From Spirochaetes bacterium GWF1_51_8 (GTDB lineage Bacteria > Spirochaetota > Brevinematia > Brevinematales > GWF1-51-8): 35,013 nucleotides of DNA. The DNA lies in the NCBI GenBank assembly GCA_001829415.1, contig MIBE01000032.1:83444-118456 (forward strand), written 5' to 3'. Under the pieces are notes generated by a model. It was given only the letters and a program-made list of their open reading frames with translations, did not search any database and was not told where the DNA came from. Both the position numbers and the translations under genes were made by a program. This document shows, in pieces, positions 21,908-29,603 of this stretch (position 1 is its first letter; each line of letters begins with the position of its first letter).

Positions 21908-23137
21908 ATGCAAAAGATGGAACGGCCCGTCGGCGAGGACATGCGGCACGCCGCGGGTGAAACGGCTGGGATCGGGGGGATTACCGACCGTTCGGAGGCA
22001 GAGAAATCCCGTGATAAGTATTTCTCGCTCTACGATTTTTCGCCTTCCGGGTATGTCACGCTCGATAAGGAAGGAGTCATCCTCGAGGCGAATCTGACGT
22101 TCGCGAACATGCTGGGAGTGGAACGTTTCCGTCTCCTGTCGAGGCCGCTCGCGCTCTTCCTTGAAAAGTCGTACTGGGATATCCTTTACTTCCACAGGGA
22201 AAAGGCGTTTTCCTCGAAAAAACGCGAGTGGTGCGAAGTCCAATTCAAGAAGATGAACGGCGAGAAGTTTTTCGCCCAACTTCAGACTATCGCGGTCAAG
22301 GACCAGAAGGAAAACTATACACTGAGCCTCTCGGCTATCATGGATATCACCGAACGCAAGGCGATGGAAGACAGTCTCCGGGTCGCGTTCAGGGAGCTTC
22401 AGGAGATATTCCAGGTGTCCGGCGACGGGCTTCTCGCGCTCGATGAGAATTTGAATATTCTGCGCATGAACGATGTGTTCGCGGAAGTCGCGAATATCAA
22501 GTCCGGCAAAGTGATCGGTAAGCATTACAAGGACGTGATTCACGAACCGCTCTACCCCCGGATCGGCCGCGCGGTCAACGAGATCACGCAGGGCGCGGAA
22601 TACTACCAGACCGAAGTCGAACAGACTTCAGAGGGCGGCAGGCTCGCGATCTACAGGTTCCGGGCGCACCCGTTCTGGGACAACGACAACCATCTCGCCG
22701 GGATGCTTATTGCGTTACGCAACGTCACCGAGCAGATGGAGATCCGCGAGGCGATATCCCGTGAGCAGAAAACCCTGTCGTTTATCCTCGAGAACATCGA
22801 CCAAGGCGTGATCACGATGGACGACGAGGGATACATCATCCATATGAACTCCGCGGCGGAGAAGTACACCGGCATCCCGCGCAAGGAAGCGGTCGGGGGA
22901 CATGTCAGCGATGTCATCACCCTCGCGAAGGAACGGACGGATTACACGTGTGTCCGGTGTCTCCAGGAGCTTGCTAACGGGATCGTGGAGTTCCGTGAAC
23001 ACGCCCCATGCGGGAAGAATATCTTCATGGTCTGCCGTGACGGGAACGCCGTCCGGATCGAACCTCGTTGCGCGCCGATTATGGACGAGAAACGCGCGAT
23101 CACCGGCGCGACCATGATCTTCAAGGTTATCGAGTAG
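21908..23137 (+). CDS. Triple-PAS protein without an output domain
   Basis: 409 residues from the ATG at 21908, which has AAGGAAGG five bases upstream. An in-frame GTG at 21791 and a TTG at 21827 (AAGGAG upstream) are alternatives. PAS domains lie at about 35-150, 160-275 and 285-405; the first two end in DITERK and NVTEQM linkers. Nothing follows the third: no histidine kinase, GGDEF or effector, so signal must pass by contact with a partner. The third PAS has Cys348-x2-Cys351, Cys368, Cys376 and Cys388, unusual in PAS and possibly a metal or redox site. A neighbouring GGDEF gene is the nearest possible target. Cytoplasmic. Confidence 0.82.
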   Translation: MQKMERPVGEDMRHAAGETAGIGGITDRSEAEKSRDKYFSLYDFSPSGYVTLDKEGVILEANLTFANMLGVERFRLLSRPLALFLEKSYWDILYFHREKAFSSKKREWCEVQFKKMNGEKFFAQLQTIAVKDQKENYTLSLSAIMDITERKAMEDSLRVAFRELQEIFQVSGDGLLALDENLNILRMNDVFAEVANIKSGKVIGKHYKDVIHEPLYPRIGRAVNEITQGAEYYQTEVEQTSEGGRLAIYRFRAHPFWDNDNHLAGMLIALRNVTEQMEIREAISREQKTLSFILENIDQGVITMDDEGYIIHMNSAAEKYTGIPRKEAVGGHVSDVITLAKERTDYTCVRCLQELANGIVEFREHAPCGKNIFMVCRDGNAVRIEPRCAPIMDEKRAITGATMIFKVIE

Positions 23138-23156
23138 CTTAATTCGCCTGTATTCT

Positions 23157-23184
23157 TTGACACACCTCGAAAATGATTTATAAT
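23157..23184 (+). promoter_or_regulatory. Promoter of the gene at 23209
   Basis: Perfect TTGACA, a 16-nt spacer and perfect TATAAT. The start of transcription would be near 23191, which rules out the upstream in-frame ATG at 23173. Confidence 0.8.
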
Positions 23185-23208
23185 ATTCCTAAAACTATGG
23201 AGAGCATG

Positions 23209-23682
23209 ATGAAAAAATGGATCGTTTTCGCGGTTATCTTATTATCCGCCGCATGCGTGCAGTCCGCGATGCCGACTTTGGAAAAAGTGCATGCGATGAA
23301 AAAACCGGGAACCTACGAAGAGTACCTGAACAATATCCGGACCCTTTTGATTTTCCAGAAGGAGTATTTTCAGGAAGCCCTGGACAGCCTGACCGCCGCG
23401 AAAAAGAACAGTAAGACCGATGCTGAATTTGCGGCCGCGAAGGAACCTATCGACAAAGCTATCTACGAGTATACGATGCTTTTCAGCGACAAGAACCGTG
23501 AGCAGATGGAGTACGCGAAATCGCTGGATGGGGTTACCGCGCAGAAGGTTTACACGGAACTCGCGCAGTACTACCGCGATTCGGAAGCGGTCATTCTGCA
23601 ATACAACCAGTTTATGGTTTCGGGAACGAATCAGGGTTATCCCTCACAGGAAGTACTGAAAAAACCCGGCACCCCGAAGTAG
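23209..23682 (+). CDS. Exported helical protein of unknown function
   Basis: 157 residues. N-terminal signal (MKKWIVFAVILLSAACVQSA). Cleavage after SA by signal peptidase I is likely. SAAC is a poor lipobox because the -3 residue is Ser, but a lipoprotein is not excluded. The mature part looks all-helical and charged, with repeated Tyr/Glu/Lys, giving a helical-bundle look. No family recognised. The ATG at 23209 is chosen because GGAG lies six bases before it and the promoter lies just upstream. It stands between the PAS gene and the DNA glycosylase gene. Confidence 0.75.
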   Translation: MKKWIVFAVILLSAACVQSAMPTLEKVHAMKKPGTYEEYLNNIRTLLIFQKEYFQEALDSLTAAKKNSKTDAEFAAAKEPIDKAIYEYTMLFSDKNREQMEYAKSLDGVTAQKVYTELAQYYRDSEAVILQYNQFMVSGTNQGYPSQEVLKKPGTPK

Positions 23683-23705
23683 AAGTTCTATTGTAAGAGC
23701 GATAC

Positions 23706-24440
23706 ATGAAACCCAAAGCGCTTCTCCAGAAAATCTTCACCCTTCTCCAGTCCCGTTTCGGCGATCAAAACTGGTGGCCGTTAGTCCGTAACGGTAAGGC
23801 GGTCTATCTCCCGGAATTCCGCGCGCGCGAACGGACTCCCGCCGAGGTATTTGAAATCGCGGTCGGCGCGATCCTCACCCAGAACACGGCGTGGGGTAAC
23901 GTCGTCCTCGCGATAGCGGCGTTGAAGGAAGCGAAACTGATATCCCGCAGAGCCATCCTTGACACCGATCCCGCCCGCCTCGCCGAACTCGTCAAACCGT
24001 CGGGATACTTCAACCAGAAGGCGAAGAAGCTGAAAGCTCTCGCGGGATATATCGCAGAAGAACTGCGCGGGAGTCTCGTGAGGCTGAAGGAAATGCCGCC
24101 CGATGCGGCGAGAGCGAGCCTGCTGTCGGTGTGGGGTATCGGCAAGGAGACCGCCGATTCCGTCCTGCTCTACGGGCTCGGGATGCCGGTTTTTGTGATC
24201 GACGCGTACACGAGGCGGGTGTTCTCACGGATCGGGCTGATCGACCCGGCGGCGGAGTATGACGAAATCCGGGCCTTTTTCGAGAAGCACTGCGCGGACG
24301 ATATCGACCTCTACCGCGAGTATCATGCGCTGATCGTCGCGCAGGGGAAGGATATCTGCCGGAATAAGCCGTTATGCCCGGAATGCGATCTCGATGAAAT
24401 CTGTGCCTACCGGAAATCTAAAATAGCGGAAAGCAGATAA
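23706..24440 (+). CDS. MagIII-like DNA glycosylase (EndoIII family, 4Fe-4S)
   Basis: 244 residues. An HhH-GPD fold: AILTQNTAWGNV near 55-66, hairpin SVWGIGKETADSVLLY (141-156), catalytic Asp166 in VIDAYTRR. The C-terminal cluster cysteines are 218, 224, 227 and 233, spaced C-x5-C-x2-C-x5-C instead of the usual C-x6. In endonuclease III the hairpin carries a lysine before T-A that gives lyase action. Here that position is Glu (GKETA), as in the Helicobacter 3-methyladenine glycosylase MagIII. So a monofunctional glycosylase for damaged (alkylated) bases is the better call. It starts 24 nt after the gene before. Confidence 0.85.
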   Translation: MKPKALLQKIFTLLQSRFGDQNWWPLVRNGKAVYLPEFRARERTPAEVFEIAVGAILTQNTAWGNVVLAIAALKEAKLISRRAILDTDPARLAELVKPSGYFNQKAKKLKALAGYIAEELRGSLVRLKEMPPDAARASLLSVWGIGKETADSVLLYGLGMPVFVIDAYTRRVFSRIGLIDPAAEYDEIRAFFEKHCADDIDLYREYHALIVAQGKDICRNKPLCPECDLDEICAYRKSKIAESR

Positions 24441-24483
24441 GATTTCGCCGTGGAAATCCTATCTTTATATTCAGTATAGACAT

Positions 24484-24512
24484 TTAACCCAGCATATTTA
24501 ACACCCCGATAA
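24484..24512 (+). promoter_or_regulatory. Weak sigma-28-like element before flaA
   Basis: CCCGATAA (24505-24512) matches GCCGATAA in seven of eight bases, and TTAA lies 17 nt upstream. The spacing is about two too long. Low confidence. Confidence 0.3.
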
Positions 24513-24594
24513 ATTATTCAGAAAAAACCTAATGTGTTTTAATTATATTCCGATTCTTTAAATTGAGTAAGTAATTGTGCAGAAGGAGAGGAAT

Positions 24595-25548
24595 ATGAGA
24601 GTGGTCTATGGGTTCATCTTCGCGCTCGTACTCACGGTAGCCGCCGGGAGCGTATTCGGGGTGATTACCCGGACATTTATCGAGTTCGGGCAGTACGACA
24701 AGAAAATTATTGATCAATTCCCCGATCCAAAGAAGACTTATATTACCAATATCGACGGTGTTCCGAAAGCCGTCTTGGGATATATGGACTTCATGCTTTC
24801 CAACTGGGTCGTGGAACTTAACGATTCCGCGGCTTTTCTCGAAAACAGAATTCTGAGCTATATCAAGCCAGTGGATAGTAAGAAGTTCGGCCTCGTCATG
24901 GGTGTACGCGTGCACTTCCCCACATGGAACAACAACTGCTACGCCGTGATCAAGCCGCCGTTCGCGATGAAGATATACAATGAGCAAGGCTCGTTCGCTA
25001 ACGCCGAAAACGGAGTGATGCCCAACGCATGGGAGATCAAGGCGATTTCCATCTGGGTAAACGGCCGCAACTACAACAACCAGATCAGCCTTCGTCTGCT
25101 CGACCGCGATAAGAACGTCTTCGAAGCCTACTTCGGCTCATTGTTCTTCAACGGCTGGCGTAAGCTGACATGGGTCAACCCTAACTTCACCGAAAAGATG
25201 TACGCTAAGTCGTTAAAGAAAGTGCCGTTGTATCCTAAAGACATCCCCTACCTTGTATTCGACTCGTTCGTGATCTATCGCCTCGGCAGCGAAATCGGCG
25301 GGGACTTTGTCACCTATATCCATAATGTCGAAATGAGCTATACGCCTTATATCGTCGACGACGAAGTCACCTCGGACATCAACGACGAAGCCGTATGGGG
25401 TATCATCACCATGAAGGGTAAGAAGGATAAAGAGCTCGAAGATAAAATGCTGACTGAAGACATCATTCTCTACGAGCAGGAAAAGTACCGTATAGAATTG
25501 GAACAAAAGGAACTTATCCCTTATAACGGCGGCGCGTCCACGAACTAA
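24595..25548 (+). CDS. flaA: Spirochaete flagellar filament outer-layer protein
   Basis: 317 residues. A signal peptide of about 21 residues fits FlaA, which is exported to the periplasm and sheaths the endoflagellar filament. The conserved centre VMGVRVHFPTWNNNCYAVI, the NAWEIKAISIWVNGRNY segment and the LTWVNPNF segment mark the FlaA family. The sequence has a charged, glutamate-rich C-terminus. The ATG at 24595 has GGAGAGG three bases upstream; the GTG 18 nt earlier does not. A terminator follows at 25570. The gene stands alone rather than in a flagellar operon, as is common in spirochaetes. It is the best taxonomic marker here. Confidence 0.93.
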   Translation: MRVVYGFIFALVLTVAAGSVFGVITRTFIEFGQYDKKIIDQFPDPKKTYITNIDGVPKAVLGYMDFMLSNWVVELNDSAAFLENRILSYIKPVDSKKFGLVMGVRVHFPTWNNNCYAVIKPPFAMKIYNEQGSFANAENGVMPNAWEIKAISIWVNGRNYNNQISLRLLDRDKNVFEAYFGSLFFNGWRKLTWVNPNFTEKMYAKSLKKVPLYPKDIPYLVFDSFVIYRLGSEIGGDFVTYIHNVEMSYTPYIVDDEVTSDINDEAVWGIITMKGKKDKELEDKMLTEDIILYEQEKYRIELEQKELIPYNGGASTN

Positions 25549-25569
25549 GACCATAGACAAAATATAGAT

Positions 25570-25598
25570 GGGCTGTCTCAAAAGGCAGCCCCTTTTTT
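25570..25598 (+). terminator. flaA terminator
   Basis: A GGGCTG/CAGCCC stem with inner CT/AG pairs, then CTTTTTT. Strong, 22 nt after the flaA stop. Confidence 0.9.
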
Positions 25599-25656
25599 AT
25601 TTTTAGCCTTTACCGAAAAACTTCTTATCGCTTATATATCAGATTTGGTTCCGGGA

Positions 25657-26628
25657 TCAGTTTATCCTGACGACCGCTTTCCCTGCCGGATGTCCCTCGT
25701 CGCAGTAACGGACGGCATCGGGGAGCTCGTCGAAGCTGTACCGTTTTTCGATCACCGGCTTGATCTTACCGGTTACCAGTAGTTCTGAGATGAAATCCAA
25801 GTCGCTGCCCGTCGCCGTATCGGTCAGACAGATAATTTTCTTATTGCTGAATAAAGTGGATACCTTGCCGAAGAGTAAGGCATGAAATATCTGCGGATTC
25901 TTTCCGCCGACCATAATATAGATACCGTTATCCTTGAGCGACCGCAGGTAGTGCGAAAGAGGGTGGTACCCATTCACCCCGGCGATTAGGTCGTACTTAC
26001 GCCCGCTTTTTGTGAAATCGGTCGTTTTATAGTCGATGAAATGATCGGCGCCCAATGAACGGACTAGTTCCTCTTTCCCGGAACTGCTCACCGCTGTCAC
26101 TTCGGCACCGAGGTATTTCGCGATCTGGATCGCGAAAGTACCTACGCCGCCCGAGGCGCCGTTAATCAGTACGCTTTGCCCCGGCTGGATATTTCCCTTA
26201 TTACGGAGTGCGGCTAGGGCGGTATACGAAGCTAAAGGGACGGCGGCGGCTTCCTCGAACGGTATACCGGCGGGTTTCTTCACGAGTTGGTCTTCGGTGG
26301 TGCTAACATACTCCGCGAACCCGCCGAAACCATGATCGGATAGGAACCCGTACACCTCGTCCCCCGGCTTGAACTTTTTCGCGGCGGAACCCACCGCTTC
26401 GACAATTCCGGCGACATCTGCCCCCAGAATATTTATCGCCGGCTTAAAAAACCCGAACATCAAACGGAAGATACGCGGTTTACCGCGCATATAGCGAATA
26501 TCGGCCGAGTTGACGGACACCGCCATAATCTTTATCAAAACTTCGTTATCCTTAGGTACCGGTTTTTCCACCTCGGTCAGTTTCAGGACGTCCGCAGAAC
26601 CGTACTCGCGATAAACATAAGCTTTCAT
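25657..26628 (-). CDS. Zinc-free quinone reductase-like MDR enzyme
   Basis: 323 residues. Medium-chain dehydrogenase/reductase fold. The nucleotide-binding loop NGASGGVGTFAIQIAK (156-171) is complete and the structural and catalytic zinc cysteines are missing, placing it with quinone/enone reductases using NAD(P)H. Residues VNSADIRYMRGK in the N-terminal half are usual for this group. Substrate not predictable. GGGGGA lies five bases before the ATG. It converges on flaA and has no clear operon partner. Confidence 0.88.
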   Translation of the reverse strand: MKAYVYREYGSADVLKLTEVEKPVPKDNEVLIKIMAVSVNSADIRYMRGKPRIFRLMFGFFKPAINILGADVAGIVEAVGSAAKKFKPGDEVYGFLSDHGFGGFAEYVSTTEDQLVKKPAGIPFEEAAAVPLASYTALAALRNKGNIQPGQSVLINGASGGVGTFAIQIAKYLGAEVTAVSSSGKEELVRSLGADHFIDYKTTDFTKSGRKYDLIAGVNGYHPLSHYLRSLKDNGIYIMVGGKNPQIFHALLFGKVSTLFSNKKIICLTDTATGSDLDFISELLVTGKIKPVIEKRYSFDELPDAVRYCDEGHPAGKAVVRIN

Positions 26629-26732
26629 TGTTTTCCCCCTTTTGTTTTATAGTTCATTCGAATTGCATTCAATCCATGCTTGTCGGTATTAAGAACGAAA
26701 TTGAGGGGGATTTATTTCACTTTGATAGTGAT

Positions 26733-27404
26733 TTATTTTTGACGCAGTTCCCATTGAAGCTCGGCTTCGCTTTTCCGAAGGTAGACCGGGACGACACCGC
26801 GGTAATCCCCGCCGCCGGGGACATAGAACTTCCGTCCGGCCTCGCAGATCGCCAGCGCGGAGATCACCGTAGCGGGAAGACGGGTCATCCCCTCGAAGAA
26901 GCCGCTGTATTTGACAAGCCCGTCGCCCGCGATAGACAGGCTTTCCGGCGGGAATGCCGAAAGCTTATCCGCGAGCACGCCCGGCTCGATATCCATATCT
27001 TCGGTAATTCTTTCACCATTATGGAAAACCGCCGCGAAGACCCGTTTCATCCGGGCGTCGGTCATCGCGCAGACATACTCGGTGCGCGGTTCGGCCGAGA
27101 GGGAGAGGAGTTCGAGCGAGCTGATCCCGACAAGCGGCTTCTCAGCGGCCCAAGCCAGCGCGCGGGCGGCAGAGATGCCGATCCGGATACCTGTGAACGA
27201 TCCCGGGCCGACGCCGGCGGCGATCAGATCGATATCGCGGATATTCAGCCCCGCCTCGGCGAGTGCGGCTCCCACACGGTCCATCAGGCGCTCTTCCGAA
27301 CTGCCGTCGTCCGCGACCGATGTGTCAAAGAGTTTCCCGCCCGATGTCATCACCCCGACAGCGGTACGGCTCGCGAGCGAGCAGTCGATCCCGAGGATGT
27401 TCAT
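26733..27404 (-). CDS. tsaB: tRNA threonylcarbamoyladenosine biosynthesis protein TsaB
   Basis: 223 residues. An ASKHA-fold protein that binds TsaD and TsaE in making the t6A base at tRNA position 37. It opens MNILGIDCSLASRTA, and the hallmark GVGPGSFTGIRIG spans residues 64-76. It lacks the metal-binding histidines of TsaD, so it is the non-catalytic partner. It overlaps rsmD by 4 nt (ATGA) as the last gene of pyrH-rsmD-tsaB. Confidence 0.94.
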   Translation of the reverse strand: MNILGIDCSLASRTAVGVMTSGGKLFDTSVADDGSSEERLMDRVGAALAEAGLNIRDIDLIAAGVGPGSFTGIRIGISAARALAWAAEKPLVGISSLELLSLSAEPRTEYVCAMTDARMKRVFAAVFHNGERITEDMDIEPGVLADKLSAFPPESLSIAGDGLVKYSGFFEGMTRLPATVISALAICEAGRKFYVPGGGDYRGVVPVYLRKSEAELQWELRQK

Positions 27405-27961
27405 ACTTCAGCCTTCCGGTAGATAAACGTCGTGATCCATGTGTCGCCGTAGTTGCGGGTGTCGGTAAAATAGGGATATTCGGAAAAGGCGCATTTCTCG
27501 CCGTGCTCGATAATAAAAACACCGCCGGGTTTCAGGACGCGGAACACGTTTTCGTAGATCCGTTCGAAAGTTGTCCGGGTGTCGTCATAGAACGGGTCGG
27601 CGAAGACGATATCGAAGACGGGGAGCTCGTCGTCATGCGAGAACGCGTCGACAAAGGTAGTGCAGTTGTGTTTCAGTACCCTGTATCTCGACGGATCGGC
27701 GACGATCGTGTCGAGGTTCTGCTTGAGGAGCTTCAGGACGCGGAAGTTGTGATCGATAAAACAGCACACCGCCGCGCCGTTGGAAAGAGCTTCGATGCCC
27801 ACGGCGCCCGTACCGCAGAAGATGTCGAGTACCGACGCACCAGCGAGAACCGGACGCAGGATGCTCATGACCGCCTGGCGCACTTTCTCGGACGTCGGCT
27901 TGACTCCGTGCTCGGGGACGAGAATGTTCCGCCCCTTGTATTCCCCGGATGTGATTTTCAT
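27401..27961 (-). CDS. rsmD: 16S rRNA (guanine-966 N2) methyltransferase
   Basis: 186 residues, full length for RsmD/YlbH, which methylates G966 in the small-subunit rRNA during assembly. It starts with the family mark ITSGEYKGR. KPTSEKVRQAVMSIL and the SAM loop LDIFCGTGAVGIEAL (45-59) follow. Catalytic motif IV, usually DPPY or DPPF, reads DPFY here (122-125), so a Phe replaces the second Pro. The Asp and the tyrosine are kept. One nt separates it from the pyrH stop, and its end overlaps tsaB by 4 nt. Confidence 0.94.
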   Translation of the reverse strand: MKITSGEYKGRNILVPEHGVKPTSEKVRQAVMSILRPVLAGASVLDIFCGTGAVGIEALSNGAAVCCFIDHNFRVLKLLKQNLDTIVADPSRYRVLKHNCTTFVDAFSHDDELPVFDIVFADPFYDDTRTTFERIYENVFRVLKPGGVFIIEHGEKCAFSEYPYFTDTRNYGDTWITTFIYRKAEV

Positions 27962-27962
27962 T

Positions 27963-28664
27963 TTAACGGATGATCGTACCGACAGGCATGCCCTCGATCG
28001 CTTTTCGGATATTCCCTTCTTCGAAAATATCGAGTACCTGCACGGGAAGGTTGTTGTCCATACACAGGCTAATCGCGGTTGCGTCGAGAACCTTCAACTG
28101 CTGGCGGAGAACAGTCATATAGTTCAGTTCGTCATACTTGACCGCGTCGTCGAACTTTTTCGGGTCCTTGTCGTACACGCCGTCCACCTTGGTAGCCTTT
28201 ATCATGATATCGGCCCCGATCTCGACCGCGCGAAGGACGGCGGCCGTATCCGTGGAGAAGAACGGGTTCCCGGTACCGCCCGCGAAGATGACGATGCGCT
28301 TTTTCTCGAGATGCCCTATCGCGACACGGCGGATAAAGTCTTCCGCGACGGCATGCACGGGCACGGCGGTCTGGGTGCGGACCTCGTAGCCGAATTTCTC
28401 CTCGAGCATCGACTGTAACGCGAGCGCGTTGATCACGGTCGCGAGCATCCCCATATAGTCCGCTGTCGAACGCTCCACGCCGTGAGTCTGCGCGTCGATT
28501 CCGCGGATAATGTTCCCGCCGCCGACAACTACGCCGATCTCGACATCGAGTTCCTTTGCCTGGGAGATTTGAAAAGCGACCTTAGTGACGGCGTCATAAT
28601 CGAGGCCTGAACGGCCCCCGCCGAATACCTCGCCCGAGACTTTGACTAATACACGTTTATACAT
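27963..28664 (-). CDS. pyrH: UMP kinase
   Basis: 233 residues from the ATG at 28664. Makes UDP from UMP with ATP, in pyrimidine synthesis. An amino-acid-kinase fold: RVLVKVSGEVFGG at the start, GVVVGGGNIIRG, then VERSTADYMGMLATVINALAL and IFAGGTGNPFFSTDTAAVLRA. The GTG at 28673 is in frame, but the ATG fits the family start MYKRVLVK, and GAGG is placed for it. It follows tsf as in most bacteria, with a terminator between (28704-28728), and leads rsmD-tsaB. frr, usually the next gene, is not here. Confidence 0.95.
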   Translation of the reverse strand: MYKRVLVKVSGEVFGGGRSGLDYDAVTKVAFQISQAKELDVEIGVVVGGGNIIRGIDAQTHGVERSTADYMGMLATVINALALQSMLEEKFGYEVRTQTAVPVHAVAEDFIRRVAIGHLEKKRIVIFAGGTGNPFFSTDTAAVLRAVEIGADIMIKATKVDGVYDKDPKKFDDAVKYDELNYMTVLRQQLKVLDATAISLCMDNNLPVQVLDIFEEGNIRKAIEGMPVGTIIR

Positions 28665-28703
28665 GGCTCCCACCTCTTATTGAATTTTACCTATGGTAAG
28701 AGC

Positions 28704-28728
28704 AAAAAAAAGCCCCTCCAAAGAGGGG
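28704..28728 (-). terminator. Terminator between tsf and pyrH
   Basis: Minus strand CCCCTC, loop TTTG, GAGGGG, then C and eight T. It lies about 10 nt after the tsf stop. It would lower or prevent read-through from rpsB-tsf into pyrH. Confidence 0.92.
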
Positions 28729-28736
28729 ACAATAGT

Positions 28737-29570
28737 TTACAAACTTATTCTGACAAACGAAACGACTTTAACATCGACACCCTTTGCCTTCGAGAAATCG
28801 GATACGATATCCTTCACCCGCTTTTCCTCGTCGAGGATATAGCACTGCTCGAAAAGGATGGATTCTTCGTAGAACTTCTTGAACTTGCCTTCGACGATCT
28901 TCGGGAGAACGTTCTCGGGCTTGCCGGTGGCGCGGGCTTCTTCCATGAAGGTCTCTTTCTGCGCGGCGAGTACGTCCGCAGGAATACCGTCGGAAGTGAC
29001 GGCTACGGGGTTCATCGCGGTGATCTGCATCGCGATGTTCTTCATAAACTGCTCGGTGTCGGCGTCCTTAGTGACATCTTTGCTGAAATCGAAATCGACG
29101 ATCACGCCGACTTTATTCAGGTGTATATAAGGGAACACTTTCCCTTTCGCATCGAGGAATTTCCAGTCGGACACGAGGATGTTTTCTCCGACTTTCGCGA
29201 CGACATTCCTGCGAAGCTCGTCGAGATCGGCGGGAAGTTCCTTCGCGAACGGCACGCCCTTCTTCATTACGAGATCGGCGGCATCGTCGCAGAACTTGCG
29301 GAAATCGTCGGTCTTAGCGACAAAGTCGGTTTCGCAGTTCAGCTTGATAACGAGGCCTTTTTTATTATCGCCGGAAACACGGTAAACCACAAATCCTTCG
29401 TTAGCGGCGCGGTCTGCCTTCTTATCGGCCTTGTTCAAACCCTTCTTACGGAGAATGTCCACCGCTTTAGTCATATCGCCGCCGGTTTCGTTGAGGACGG
29501 CTTTGCAGTCCATCACCCCGGCGCCGGTTTTATCTTTAAGTTCCTTAATCATTTCCATAGAAACAGCCAT
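28737..29570 (-). CDS. tsf: Elongation factor Ts
   Basis: 277 residues, usual length. It is the guanine-nucleotide exchange factor for EF-Tu. The N-terminal UBA-like domain contains IKELKDKTGAGVMDCKAVL, and NCETDFVAK (78-86) is the contact with the EF-Tu G domain. AAGGAG lies eight bases before the ATG. It is cotranscribed with rpsB (33 nt gap), and a terminator follows. Confidence 0.96.
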   Translation of the reverse strand: MAVSMEMIKELKDKTGAGVMDCKAVLNETGGDMTKAVDILRKKGLNKADKKADRAANEGFVVYRVSGDNKKGLVIKLNCETDFVAKTDDFRKFCDDAADLVMKKGVPFAKELPADLDELRRNVVAKVGENILVSDWKFLDAKGKVFPYIHLNKVGVIVDFDFSKDVTKDADTEQFMKNIAMQITAMNPVAVTSDGIPADVLAAQKETFMEEARATGKPENVLPKIVEGKFKKFYEESILFEQCYILDEEKRVKDIVSDFSKAKGVDVKVVSFVRISL

Positions 29571-29603
29571 TCTAAAGACTCCTTGATTGATTGGTGAATA
29601 GAT

